This document shows, piece by piece, positions 52,728-61,688 of a stretch of DNA of 64,000 nucleotides. Each line of letters starts with the position of its first letter. The stretch's first letter is position 1. The notes under the pieces were generated by a model. That model saw nothing but the letters and a program-made list of their open reading frames with translations. It searched no databases and was not told the DNA's origin. The DNA comes from an uncultured Eubacteriales bacterium (lineage in GTDB: Bacteria > Bacillota > Clostridia > Lachnospirales > Lachnospiraceae). Both the position numbers and the translations under genes were made by a program. Location: NCBI GenBank assembly GCA_949292785.1, contig CASFBK010000001.1, positions 237,509 to 301,508 on the forward strand. Direction: 5' to 3'.

Positions 52728-55205
52728 TTAAACGTACTCGTCAATATATTCCTCAAATTCTGACATGGACATCAGAATCTTTCTGGGCTTTGTTCCTTCT
52801 TCCGGTCCTACAACACCGGCTTCTTCTAACTGGTCCATAATACGTGCGGCACGATTAAATCCAATCTTGAACATTCGCTGCAGCATACCAATAGAACCTT
52901 TATCCTTTTCTATGACAAATTTTCCTGCTTCTGCAAAATAAGCATCTCTGTCATCGCCGCCTCCGGCACTGCTTCCTGCCGAGCTACTGCCGACAGAAAC
53001 ACTATTCATTTTTTCTTCTATTTCTGTATTATATACTACCGTACTCTGTTTTTTCAAGAAATCAACCACTGCTTCTACTTCTGTGTCAGAGACAAAAGGT
53101 CCCTGCACACGCAATGGCTTCTGATATCCCTGAGGGTAAAACAGCATATCTCCATTTCCCAAAAGCTTCTCTGCTCCATTCATATCTAAGATGGTTCTGG
53201 AATCCACACCAGAAGAAACGGAAAATGCAATTCGTGACGGCATATTTGCCTTAATCAGTCCGGTAATAACATCTACCGAAGGTCTCTGTGTTGCAATAAT
53301 CAAATGGATTCCTGCCGCACGTGCCAGCTGCGCCAATCGACAGATTGCATCTTCTACATCGCCGGGAGCGACCATCATAAGGTCTGCCAGCTCGTCTACC
53401 ACAATGACAATCTGCGGCAGCTTCTGAGGCTTTGTTTCATCTTCAATGTCCTTAATCGCTTCTACCTTTTGATTATATCCCTTTAAGTCTCTGACCTGAT
53501 ATTCCGCAAACTTCTGATATCGTTCTGTCATCTCTGCGACTGCCCAGTGCAGCGCACCAGCCGCCTTCTTCGGGTCTGTGACTACCGGAATGAACAGATG
53601 CGGAATTCCATTGTATACACTTAGCTCTACCACCTTCGGGTCTATAAGAATCAGCTTTACATCCTCCGGATTCGCCTTATATAAAAGACTCATAATGATG
53701 GTATTGATACAAACTGATTTACCGGAACCGGTAGCTCCTGCAATCAGAAGATGGGGCATCTTGGCAATATCTGCCACTACTACTTGTCCTCCGATATCCT
53801 TTCCTGCCGTAAAACAGATATTTGACTTATGATTCTTAAATTCCGATGATTCTATCATATCCCGGAACCGCACCATGACGTTTTCTTTGTTTGGCACTTC
53901 GATTCCCACTGCAGCTTTTCCCGGAATTGGAGCTTCAATACGAATATCTGCGGCTGCCAGATTCAGCTTAATGTCATCTGCCAGATTTACAATTTTACTT
54001 ACCTTTACGCCCATTTCCGGCTGCATTTCATAACGGGTTACACTCGGTCCGCAGCTTACGTCTGTAATGGTTACATTCACCCCAAAGTTTTTCAGGGTTT
54101 GCTGCAGCTTCATAGCGGTTTCCTGCAAATGTTTCTTGGAATCTCCTTGGGTATTCTCTCCTTTCGTCAAAAGCGTTACCGGCGGAAATACATATTCCTG
54201 TCCCATTTTTTCTACGGCTGATGGCTTTAGCTGTTCCATTTCCTGCTTGATTTCTGCCACATCTTCTTCCATCACTTCTGTCGTCTGCTTTGGCTTTTTA
54301 TGTACTTTTTCTACCACTACCGGCTCCAGAATTACTTCCACAGGTTCCGGCTCTTCTGCCACAAAGACATCTTTCGTTACCGGAGCAGCTTCTTCTGGTG
54401 AGAACAACTTATCCATTGCCTGTGCGGAAAAAACTTCCTTTTCTTCTATTGGTGGCGGTGTCAGCTCACTGATATCATCCGAGCGTCCTGCATCCGGCGG
54501 TATTACACGGGTATCTGCAGACACTCCCTCCACCTTTTTATCCATACGGCGTTTTTCCCGTTCTTCTCTTCTCTGTTCCTTGATTTCACGACGCCTTATA
54601 GCATCTTCTCTGGCAGTATCATATACCTTCTGGCTGCCCTTTTTGACTCCGCCTAAGAAAGAGCGCTCTGTTAAAAGAACCATGGAAATAATAAGAACGA
54701 TGATATCTACTACATACGCACCTATTTTTCCGAAAGCAGGGCACAGCATCCATGCTAAAATTCCACCAACAGCCCCGCCGCCATTTTTATGTTCCATTGC
54801 ATACGTAAATGCCGCTTGCGCAGAATATTCGGCGGATTCATCTACTACCAGTTCCACGAATAAACTTAAGAACAGAATAAATAATATTCCCGCTACAATT
54901 TTTACCACAGCAATGGTATTTTTGCGGTTTGACATAAAAAATGCAGTTCCCACAAACAATGCAATGGGAAATATATATGCCATCAATCCAAAAATCCCAA
55001 AGAAGAAAGAGCTTACCTTTGAGCCAATAAAGCCTCCAAATCCGAAATTACTAATAAAAAGAAGAATGGACACTGCCAGCACTGAAAGGAGAATCACCTC
55101 ATCCCGAAAATCCTGCTGCTGTTTCTTGTTCTTTCTTCCTTTCTGTCCGGATGTCTTTTTATGAGTGCCGCTTCTGACAGATTTATTTTTAGGCTTCGTT
55201 GCCAT
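52728..55205 (-). CDS. ftsK: DNA translocase FtsK/SpoIIIE
   Basis: Septal motor that moves chromosomal DNA through the division or sporulation septum. Start MATKPKNKSV (55205) has GGAGG seven bases upstream. 825 residues. Basic N-terminus, four transmembrane helices (about residues 35-175), then a charged linker with Glu/Val/Pro stretches. The motor carries Walker A GATGSGKSVCIN and Walker B VIVVDELADLMMV. The gamma winged-helix domain has FKIGFNRAARIMDQLEEAG. FtsK versus SpoIIIE cannot be decided from sequence alone. Confidence 0.95.
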   Translation of the reverse strand: MATKPKNKSVRSGTHKKTSGQKGRKNKKQQQDFRDEVILLSVLAVSILLFISNFGFGGFIGSKVSSFFFGIFGLMAYIFPIALFVGTAFFMSNRKNTIAVVKIVAGILFILFLSLFVELVVDESAEYSAQAAFTYAMEHKNGGGAVGGILAWMLCPAFGKIGAYVVDIIVLIISMVLLTERSFLGGVKKGSQKVYDTAREDAIRRREIKEQRREEREKRRMDKKVEGVSADTRVIPPDAGRSDDISELTPPPIEEKEVFSAQAMDKLFSPEEAAPVTKDVFVAEEPEPVEVILEPVVVEKVHKKPKQTTEVMEEDVAEIKQEMEQLKPSAVEKMGQEYVFPPVTLLTKGENTQGDSKKHLQETAMKLQQTLKNFGVNVTITDVSCGPSVTRYEMQPEMGVKVSKIVNLADDIKLNLAAADIRIEAPIPGKAAVGIEVPNKENVMVRFRDMIESSEFKNHKSNICFTAGKDIGGQVVVADIAKMPHLLIAGATGSGKSVCINTIIMSLLYKANPEDVKLILIDPKVVELSVYNGIPHLFIPVVTDPKKAAGALHWAVAEMTERYQKFAEYQVRDLKGYNQKVEAIKDIEDETKPQKLPQIVIVVDELADLMMVAPGDVEDAICRLAQLARAAGIHLIIATQRPSVDVITGLIKANMPSRIAFSVSSGVDSRTILDMNGAEKLLGNGDMLFYPQGYQKPLRVQGPFVSDTEVEAVVDFLKKQSTVVYNTEIEEKMNSVSVGSSSAGSSAGGGDDRDAYFAEAGKFVIEKDKGSIGMLQRMFKIGFNRAARIMDQLEEAGVVGPEEGTKPRKILMSMSEFEEYIDEYV

Positions 55206-55234
55206 GTTACTTCCTCCCAAACTTACACATTAAC

Positions 55235-55260
55235 GGGCAGAACATTGAAAATTTCTGCCC
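55235..55260 (-). promoter_or_regulatory. Hairpin between the tepA-like gene and ftsK
   Basis: Perfect 8-bp stem GGGCAGAA / TTCTGCCC with a 10-base loop, 30-55 bases upstream of the ftsK start. No T-run follows, so it is either a weak terminator of the upstream gene or an ftsK leader structure. Confidence 0.4.
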
Positions 55261-55281
55261 TATCCGTATATATTACCATAT

Positions 55282-55989
55282 TTATTCGGAAATGTCATTA
55301 TCACTTTTTTCATTTATCATTTGATGAAGCTTTGCCATCGCTTCTGATATCCCCCCTACTTCATTAATAATTCCCTCTGCAACAGCCTGATTTCCTACCA
55401 GAATTGTACCAAGGTCTTTTGTCAGCATTCCCGTATTCAGCATCATCTCTTCTAATCGGCTCTGACTAGCAAAACAATGGTCGGCAATAAAGCCTGTAAT
55501 TCGGTCCTGCATCTGTTGGAAATAATCATAGGTCTGTGGAGCACCGATTACCAGTCCGTTTAGTCGCACCGGATGAATCACCATGGTTCCGGTAGGTACA
55601 ATATAGGAATAGTCCGTAGATACTGCTAATGGAACTCCGATGGAATGACTTCCGCCAAGTACCAAAGATACCGTAGGCTTACTCAGGGAGCTTATCATCT
55701 CGGCTATCGCAAGTCCTGATTCTACATCCCCGCCCACCGTATTGATAATCACTAACACTCCATCAATGGAATTATCGTCCTCAATGGATGCCAGTTTCGG
55801 AAGTACATGCTCATATTTCGTAGATTTTGTGTTTGCAGATAACGCTTCATGTCCTTCAATCTCACCAATAATGGATAATAGATGTATTTTATGCTTTTCT
55901 TTTCCCTGCTCTAAGGTAATCTGCCCCATATCCTTGATTTCATCATTTTCGTTTTTATTTTTTTCCTGTTGCTTTAAATTTTCTTCCAT
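55282..55989 (-). CDS. ClpP-like serine protease, TepA type
   Basis: 235 residues. A hydrophilic Glu/Lys/Asn-rich N-terminus of about 35 residues precedes a ClpP-fold domain. NTVGGDVESGLAIAEMI is the oxyanion-side block, the nucleophile Ser lies in LGGSHSIGVPLAV, and the general-base His is in TMVIHPVRLNG. TepA-type proteins lie next to ftsK/spoIIIE in Firmicutes and were linked to protein translocation in Bacillus; the actual substrates are unknown. The start ATG follows a long inverted repeat that contains its ribosome site. Confidence 0.87.
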   Translation of the reverse strand: MEENLKQQEKNKNENDEIKDMGQITLEQGKEKHKIHLLSIIGEIEGHEALSANTKSTKYEHVLPKLASIEDDNSIDGVLVIINTVGGDVESGLAIAEMISSLSKPTVSLVLGGSHSIGVPLAVSTDYSYIVPTGTMVIHPVRLNGLVIGAPQTYDYFQQMQDRITGFIADHCFASQSRLEEMMLNTGMLTKDLGTILVGNQAVAEGIINEVGGISEAMAKLHQMINEKSDNDISE

Positions 55990-56049
55990 AAAAAACTTCC
56001 CTTTCTATGCTAAGCCTACGCCTTTTTCACATAGTATGGGAAGTTTTTT
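55990..56049 (-). terminator. Inverted repeat overlapping the tepA-like ribosome site (terminator and/or translation switch)
   Basis: Perfect 12-bp arms: on the minus strand AAAAAACTTCCC (56038-56049) and GGGAAGTTTTTT (55990-56001). Inner CTATG/CATAG pairs (56005-56009, 56030-56034) extend the stem. The 3' arm plus its T-run looks like an intrinsic terminator after glgA, yet GGGAAG is the only ribosome site for the next ATG, which follows the T-run directly. Confidence 0.75.
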
Positions 56050-56081
56050 CGTAAATTATCCAATCGAATTTAAAATCCGTT

Positions 56082-57536
56082 CTAACATTCACCCATCAGA
56101 TATTTGTACAAGCCCTCATAACGGAACTTAGATGCATTCCAGGAATAGTCATTTGCCATTGCTCTATCTACCATCTGATTCCACTGACGTTTCCGGTCAA
56201 AATAAATATGCTTGGAATAGTTAATCACATTAAGCATCTCTTCACCATTGTAGTTGGTAAAGGAGAATCCGTCTCCGGTATTTTCATACTCGTTAAATGG
56301 CTTAACTGTATCTTTCAGTCCGCCTGTTTCACGTACGATAGGCAAGGTTCCATAACGGAAAGAAATCATCTGTGTAAGACCACAGGGTTCAAACCTTGAC
56401 GGCATCAAGAATGCATCTGCTGCGGCATAAAGCTTATGTGCCAAATCATCGGAATAACAGATATTAGCAGAAATCCGGTCCGGATATTTCCATGCAAAAT
56501 GACGGAACATATTCTCGTAACGTGCCTCTCCGGTTCCAATCACAACCAGCTGCGTATAATCATCTACCAAACGCTCCATAACATAGTCAATCAGGTCCAG
56601 TCCCTTCTGGTCTGTCAGCCTTGAAATCAAGCCTATCATATAACGCTTCTTATCTACCGCAAGTCCTAATTCTTCCTGAAGACTTGTTTTGTTCATGAAT
56701 TTCTTCTTACGGAAGTTCTCCGCATTGTAATTTGTATAAATCTTCTGGTCCGTCTCCGGATTGTAAGTAGCATAATCAATACCATTTACAATTCCCTGCA
56801 TATCCATATGTCTTGCAGATAACAGACCGTTCAATCCTTCTCCGTAATAATCCGTCTGTATTTCCTGGGCATAGGTATCACTTACGGTAGTAATATAATC
56901 CGCATATACCAGACCGCCCTTTAACATATTTGCATCCTTTTTGAACTCCAGCTTATCCGGTGTAAACAGGTCTGCGTGAAATCCGGTCAGTCCCTTCATG
57001 GTCTTGGTATCCCAGACGCCTTGGAACTTCAGATTGTGAATAGTCATAATAGACTTCATTCCCCAGAAGAACATATCGCCCTGAAATTCATTTTTTAAAT
57101 ACACTGGAATAAATCCAGTCTCCCAGTCATGACAGTGAATAATATCCGGCTGGAAATTAATCAAAGGAAGCATGGATAATACTGCTTTGTCGAAAAATAC
57201 GAACTTCTCAACATCAAACCGAATGTCTCCATATGGAGTAAAACATTCAAAATAATCACGGTTATCAATGAAGTAATAGGTAATACCATCCATTTTGTAC
57301 TGGAGTACACCTACATACTTGTTCTGAATATAATTTCCGCAACTCATATAAAAATGAGTTACATACTCAAATTGGTTCCGCCAATGCTCCGGAATACAAG
57401 TATAGTTGGGAATTACCACGCGGATATCCCATTCATTCTTATCAAACTCCTTCGGCAGCGCACCGCATACATCTGCAAGTCCGCCTGTCTTGATAAAAGG
57501 TACACACTCTGATGCTGCAAAAAGAATTTTTCTCAT
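56082..57536 (-). CDS. glgA: Glycogen synthase (ADP-glucose, GT5)
   Basis: Elongates alpha-1,4-glucan from ADP-glucose. 484 residues. N-terminal substrate loop FIKTGGLADVCGALPKEF, HCHDWETGFIPVYLKNE, GLISRLTDQKGLDLI and the C-terminal EPCGLTQMISFRYGTLPIVR. The other glycogen gene here, the debranching enzyme, is 7 kb away, so the pathway is scattered. GGAGG site upstream; followed by the inverted repeat before the tepA-like gene. Confidence 0.96.
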   Translation of the reverse strand: MRKILFAASECVPFIKTGGLADVCGALPKEFDKNEWDIRVVIPNYTCIPEHWRNQFEYVTHFYMSCGNYIQNKYVGVLQYKMDGITYYFIDNRDYFECFTPYGDIRFDVEKFVFFDKAVLSMLPLINFQPDIIHCHDWETGFIPVYLKNEFQGDMFFWGMKSIMTIHNLKFQGVWDTKTMKGLTGFHADLFTPDKLEFKKDANMLKGGLVYADYITTVSDTYAQEIQTDYYGEGLNGLLSARHMDMQGIVNGIDYATYNPETDQKIYTNYNAENFRKKKFMNKTSLQEELGLAVDKKRYMIGLISRLTDQKGLDLIDYVMERLVDDYTQLVVIGTGEARYENMFRHFAWKYPDRISANICYSDDLAHKLYAAADAFLMPSRFEPCGLTQMISFRYGTLPIVRETGGLKDTVKPFNEYENTGDGFSFTNYNGEEMLNVINYSKHIYFDRKRQWNQMVDRAMANDYSWNASKFRYEGLYKYLMGEC

Positions 57537-57561
57537 ATCAAACCCTCCATATGATATATTT

Positions 57562-58842
57562 TTATATGGTTTCCATTGCCTGTTTTAAATCATTTATAAT
57601 ATCATCTGCATTTTCAATTCCTACAGAAAGACGGATTAAATCCGGTGCAACCCCTGCTTCCATCAATTGTTCGTCTGTCATTTGTCTATGTGTATGACTT
57701 GCCGGATGAAGCACACAGGTTCTTGCATCTGCCACATGGGTAACAATGGCTATCATCTTTAACTTATCCATAAATCCAACAGAGACTTCTCTTCCACCCT
57801 TAAGTCCAAAGGAAATGACTCCGCAGGTTCCGTTCGGCATATATTTCTGTGCTAATGCATGATATTTATTATCCGGAAGTCCTGCATAGTTGACCCATGC
57901 AACCTTTTCGTTACTGTTCAAGAACTCTGCGACCTTCTGCGCATTTTCACAATGTCTTGGTACTCTTAAATGTAATGTTTCCAATCCTACGTTTAACAAA
58001 AACGCATTCATCGGGGAAGGAATTGACCCTAAATCACGCATTAACTGCGCAGTAGCCTTTGTTATGTATGCACCCTTTCCGAACTTCTTGGTATAAGCAA
58101 TTCCGTGATAGGTCGGGTCAGGCTGTGTCAGTCCCGGAAACTTATCTGCATATTTTTCCCAATCAAAGTTACCGCTGTCTACAATACAACCGCCTACACA
58201 CATTGCATGTCCATCCATATACTTCGTAGTGGAATGAGTTACAATATCTGCGCCCCATTCAAATGGACGGCAATTAATTGGTGTTGCAAAGGTATTATCT
58301 ATAATCAGTGGTACTCCGTGGTCATGCGCCAGCTTCGCGAACTTTTCGATATCCAATACCACAAGTGCCGGGTTTGCAATCGTTTCTGCAAATAAAGCCT
58401 TGGTGTTGGGCTGAAATGCCTTTGCAATTTCCTCTGCAGTGGCGTCCGGATCAATGAACGTACACTCAATGCCCTGTTTCTTCATGGTGGCACCAAAAAG
58501 ATTAAACGTTCCTCCGTAAACCGTAGAAGAACATACTACATGGTCTCCGGCTTCACAGATATTGAAAAGCGCATAATAGTTTGCTGCCTGTCCGGAAGAA
58601 GTAAGCATTGCCGCCACCCCGCCTTCCAGTTCGCAAATCTTCTGTGCTACTGCATCATTGGTTGGATTCTGCAATCTTGTATAAAAATATCCTTCCTCTT
58701 CCAGATCAAAAAGTCTTCCCATCTGGTCACTGGTGTCATATTTGAAAGTCGTACTCTGGTAAATAGGAAGTACCCGTGGTTCTCCCTTCCCTGGATGCCA
58801 GCCAGACTGGATACATTTCGTCTCCATCTTATAATCGCTCAT
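57562..58842 (-). CDS. metY: O-acetylhomoserine aminocarboxypropyltransferase (sulfhydrylase)
   Basis: PLP enzyme that makes homocysteine from O-acetylhomoserine and sulfide. Start MSDYKMETKC at 58842 has AGGAGG seven bases upstream. 426 residues. PLP lysine in THSTTKYMDGHAMCVGG, N-terminal YFYTRLQNPTND, and the C-terminal GVAPDLIRLSVGIENADDI of the MetY subgroup. The upstream gap is only about 75 bases, too short for an S-box riboswitch. Confidence 0.93.
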   Translation of the reverse strand: MSDYKMETKCIQSGWHPGKGEPRVLPIYQSTTFKYDTSDQMGRLFDLEEEGYFYTRLQNPTNDAVAQKICELEGGVAAMLTSSGQAANYYALFNICEAGDHVVCSSTVYGGTFNLFGATMKKQGIECTFIDPDATAEEIAKAFQPNTKALFAETIANPALVVLDIEKFAKLAHDHGVPLIIDNTFATPINCRPFEWGADIVTHSTTKYMDGHAMCVGGCIVDSGNFDWEKYADKFPGLTQPDPTYHGIAYTKKFGKGAYITKATAQLMRDLGSIPSPMNAFLLNVGLETLHLRVPRHCENAQKVAEFLNSNEKVAWVNYAGLPDNKYHALAQKYMPNGTCGVISFGLKGGREVSVGFMDKLKMIAIVTHVADARTCVLHPASHTHRQMTDEQLMEAGVAPDLIRLSVGIENADDIINDLKQAMETI

Positions 58843-58877
58843 CTTGTCTCCTCCTGATAGTGTATTCATTAATTATA

Positions 58878-58886
58878 ATTTTAGCA
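58878..58886 (-). promoter_or_regulatory. Extended -10 element upstream of metY
   Basis: Minus strand TGC followed by TAAAAT, about 40 bases before metY, and the same 12 bases TTGTGCTAAAAT occur in the radC promoter. No good -35 box is seen. Confidence 0.35.
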
Positions 58887-58918
58887 CAAGTATTCGTATA
58901 AGGCTAGAAAAAAATCAT

Positions 58919-60793
58919 TTATTCCGCCATAACCCTGTCCATCCAGCTTTCCATTCTATTCTCTATTACATCATACTGACAGGGCCCTATTTCCAGTAAG
59001 AAGCGATGAAATTCACGAATATCAAAGCCGGAATCTAAAATCTCCTCTGCTTCCTCCCGCAAGGAAAGAATTTCCAGATATCCAACATAATACCGAAGAT
59101 ATACGGTAGGCTCATCTATCATGGTATTATATATTTCTGCAACGGCTTCCTCATTCTCTCCTATATATTGGGATAAAAATTCTGCAGTATCTTCATAATC
59201 CCATCCATAATAGTTTACACCAATATCGACCATGCAATAGAGCGCAAAACTAAAAGAAGCGTTATATTCAGAGGCTTTTGCAAAACTGCTGCTCATTCCT
59301 GCGTATTGATAGGAATAACAGGTCTCAATATATTGCGCCCATCCCTCGCTATAACCGTTAAAGGACAAAAGAGACCGGAAATAATGTGGTTCTAAACTAT
59401 AAAAATAATTCATCTGATACATATGTCCCGGAAATCCTTCATGCGCTACCGTAGGAAATAATTCCATAGCGGCATATTCTTCACTTTGATTTATGTAAAT
59501 CACATTCCGCTTGGGATTGTCAATCGGCGGTACAAGATAGAAAGCCGGAGACATCATGCTTTCCAAAGATTCCGGTACATAATTCAAGGTATATTCATCA
59601 TTGACAGCTGACGGAAAGTCTTCTTCCAAAGCGGAAATAAGAATCTCTAACATTTCCTCCGGGTCATCTGTGGAATACTCATAATTCATCATGTCCTCAT
59701 ATAAATTACTATTCGCAATAAAAAGTGTAGAAATTCCCATGGAACAACGGTCTATTTCTTCTTCCATCATCTGGTACAGTTCATCTACGGTACGTGCTGA
59801 ACCTGTGTTATGTCTTACAAGATATTCATAGTACTCACTGCCATTTTCATAATTGCACAGTCCATGCTCCGACTGCTCCTGTTCCTTAATCTGCGTAAGC
59901 GTATCTATAATAAGATTGTAAGCAGGTAGAAGTGTTTCTGACATACCGTTATCAAAAGCCGTCATATACTGGCTTTTTTCCTCTTCTGTAAGAGAACCAA
60001 ACTGATTCAGCTTTTCCTCAAATACGGGGCGGAGACAATTCGGCTCTTCCTCGACAAACTCTTTACATTGTGCAATCACATCATCCAGGGATTCCTCTGT
60101 AAGCGTATATCCCTGTTCCATACGGTATACTTCATAATCACACAGTTGCTCGATATAATTATAGGAAGCATTTAAAAGAGTAATATAGTCATCAATGTCA
60201 TCCTTTGAAAGAAAATCATATTCCGAAAAGATAATGGGTAATTCTCCCTGCAATCCCGATATGGGTGAAAATGCCGAATCAAAAAGTGGATACTCACTGC
60301 CGGCAAGCTCTGTTTCCAGATAACCTTTTAAAATATCATACATAAGCTGCTGCTCATAGGTAAGGGCATCATAATCAAATTCTACAAGAGCGTCAAGGAT
60401 ACCATTTATCTCTGTAGCAGCTTCATCCCCCACTAAATCACTTATTTCTCCCCAGGTAGCCTCAAAATCTTCTATCCCATAATTTTCCGGGTGTTCTATG
60501 GAAAAATGAGTCGTTATTGTATTCTGGGACATCTCTTCTACAAATATTTCATGTAAAAATGTTTCAAATTCAGACTGTTCCGAGAGTTGTTCGTCTGAAA
60601 AGGTTCTTCCATCTTCGTAAATGGAAAAATCATAGTTGTACTTTTTGTTCTTGTCTTTTTTCGTTTCATTCTTCTTTGTAGCCTCTGTTCTAGTACTCTG
60701 TGATTTTTGTTGATTCCGGCTGTTGTCGGCACATCCAGTCACGGAAATTATCAAAACAAGTAAAATCGCAATAATTTGTTTACATTTTCTCAT
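58919..60793 (-). CDS. DUF885-family lipoprotein, putative metallopeptidase
   Basis: 624 residues. Lipoprotein signal with the lipobox in SVTGC (ATGAGAAAAT start, AGGAGGAG site), a Lys/Thr-rich spacer, then the DUF885 domain. Metal signature TVAHEGFPGHMYQ (HExxPxH-like) and LSFNGYSEGWAQYIET carry the His, Glu and downstream Glu expected of a gluzincin-like peptidase. The protein is acidic throughout. Substrate unknown; surface peptidase is the likely role. It has its own promoter and a small leader hairpin. Confidence 0.88.
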   Translation of the reverse strand: MRKCKQIIAILLVLIISVTGCADNSRNQQKSQSTRTEATKKNETKKDKNKKYNYDFSIYEDGRTFSDEQLSEQSEFETFLHEIFVEEMSQNTITTHFSIEHPENYGIEDFEATWGEISDLVGDEAATEINGILDALVEFDYDALTYEQQLMYDILKGYLETELAGSEYPLFDSAFSPISGLQGELPIIFSEYDFLSKDDIDDYITLLNASYNYIEQLCDYEVYRMEQGYTLTEESLDDVIAQCKEFVEEEPNCLRPVFEEKLNQFGSLTEEEKSQYMTAFDNGMSETLLPAYNLIIDTLTQIKEQEQSEHGLCNYENGSEYYEYLVRHNTGSARTVDELYQMMEEEIDRCSMGISTLFIANSNLYEDMMNYEYSTDDPEEMLEILISALEEDFPSAVNDEYTLNYVPESLESMMSPAFYLVPPIDNPKRNVIYINQSEEYAAMELFPTVAHEGFPGHMYQMNYFYSLEPHYFRSLLSFNGYSEGWAQYIETCYSYQYAGMSSSFAKASEYNASFSFALYCMVDIGVNYYGWDYEDTAEFLSQYIGENEEAVAEIYNTMIDEPTVYLRYYVGYLEILSLREEAEEILDSGFDIREFHRFLLEIGPCQYDVIENRMESWMDRVMAE

Positions 60794-60806
60794 ATGCTCT
60801 CCTCCT

Positions 60807-60822
60807 GTGCAGTAAACTGCAC
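60807..60822 (-). promoter_or_regulatory. Small hairpin directly before the DUF885 gene ribosome site
   Basis: Perfect 6-bp stem GTGCAG-TTTA-CTGCAC (minus strand), ending two bases before the GGAGGAG site. Confidence 0.45.
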
Positions 60823-60828
60823 GTCATT

Positions 60829-60856
60829 TGTATATTAAAATGTTATCATATGTCAA
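60829..60856 (-). promoter_or_regulatory. Sigma-A-type promoter of the DUF885 gene
   Basis: Minus strand TTGACA (60851-60856, perfect -35), 16-base spacer, TATACA (60829-60834). Confidence 0.65.
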
Positions 60857-60900
60857 ATTGAGTTACAAGCTAATTTTCTCTTCCACTTGCATATAACCAG

Positions 60901-60948
60901 AATCAGAGATGTTCCATAACTGCCAGAAGCTATGGAACATCTCTGATT
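60901..60948. repeat. Perfect 18-bp inverted repeat (long hairpin)
   Basis: Arms AATCAGAGATGTTCCATA and its exact reverse complement, separated by 12 bases. No T-run follows on either strand, so it is not a typical terminator. It sits in the 483-base gap (60794-61276) between the DUF885 gene and the toxin locus. That gap otherwise holds the DUF885 promoter and the decayed pre-toxin fragment at 61086-61235, and nothing else I could assign. Confidence 0.85.
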
Positions 60949-61085
60949 CTGTGTTTTGGTTAGGTATTACAAAAGAGTTGTTAATTGATATTGATTTATT
61001 TTTATCTTGTCTTTTAGGCTACCTAACTAGTCATCTAAATATTCATATCCGCTTTTGCTTGTTGTACCACCATAGTACTCCCACT

Positions 61086-61235
61086 ATGGAAATACTGTCC
61101 ATATCTCCCATGCTTCCATCGTAAATATCCTGTGCTCCCTCCACGGAATCAGCTACACCAAATGCAATGGCTCCTCCTCCGATGCCTCAGCCTGCAAATA
61201 CGATTGGTGTTGCCGCCCCTCCTGTGGCTGCAATG
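61086..61235 (-). pseudogene. Decayed fragment of the toxin pre-toxin segment
   Basis: 150 bases closely matching 63689-63838 of the large toxin gene. The reading frame gives IAATGGAATPIVFAG then a stop, then GIGGGAIAFGVADSVEGAQD and IYDGSMGDMDSISI. The Trp codon of the intact copy (AGWGIGGG) is TGA here. No start, no downstream continuation: a remnant of a third copy of the locus. Confidence 0.88.
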
Positions 61236-61276
61236 TAATCCCTTAGAATCACATATTACCTGTAAAAATACAAAAC

Positions 61277-61687
61277 TCAATTTTGGTTCAAAAAATCACG
61301 AACTGCATTCTCAAATTTTTCACAATGCTCCTCTACATATTTATCAACTAAATTATTACTTTCCATACAATACTGATAATCTATTATTTTTGAATATTGA
61401 TTTTTAACATACTTTAAAAGTTCTTTTACATTCACAAGCTTGTCATTACTTCCCTTTATATTCTCTCTGACTAAAGCAATCCATCCAACACTGAAAACCT
61501 TATTTTTCCTAATAAATCGAATATTAACATCGCTTTCCTCTGAATCTGGTGGATATACGACACTTATACATATATCACTCAAACTATAATTTATTGAGTA
61601 CTGGTCTTCTGTTTTAATGTGTCCCAGTTCCTCTAAAAACCCTGCTACATTTTTAATTTCACTTTTTTCTATGTCTGTAATTGCCAT
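61277..61687 (-). CDS. Putative immunity protein of the displaced toxin cassette
   Basis: 136 residues, soluble, acidic and AT-rich in codons. A two-layer alpha/beta pattern is suggested (INYSLSDICISVVYPPDSEE, NIRFIRKNKVFSVGWIALVR). A strong AAAAGGAGTG ribosome site lies in the last codons of the toxin gene before it, and the ATG is one base past that stop. I do not recognise the family; immunity is inferred from position. Confidence 0.65.
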   Translation of the reverse strand: MAITDIEKSEIKNVAGFLEELGHIKTEDQYSINYSLSDICISVVYPPDSEESDVNIRFIRKNKVFSVGWIALVRENIKGSNDKLVNVKELLKYVKNQYSKIIDYQYCMESNNLVDKYVEEHCEKFENAVRDFLNQN

Positions 61688-61688
61688 G

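Noticed and set aside
54067-55164. 365-codon open frame on the plus strand
   Set aside because: Lies wholly antisense to the N-terminal half of ftsK, has Ser/Thr/Pro/Ile-biased shadow composition and no family motif.
58843-58918. Possible SAM riboswitch before metY
   Set aside because: The gap of about 75 bases is too short and has no S-box elements.
61132-61407. 91-codon plus-strand frame across the pre-toxin fragment
   Set aside because: It is antisense to the decayed pre-toxin copy and the immunity gene, with no ribosome site.
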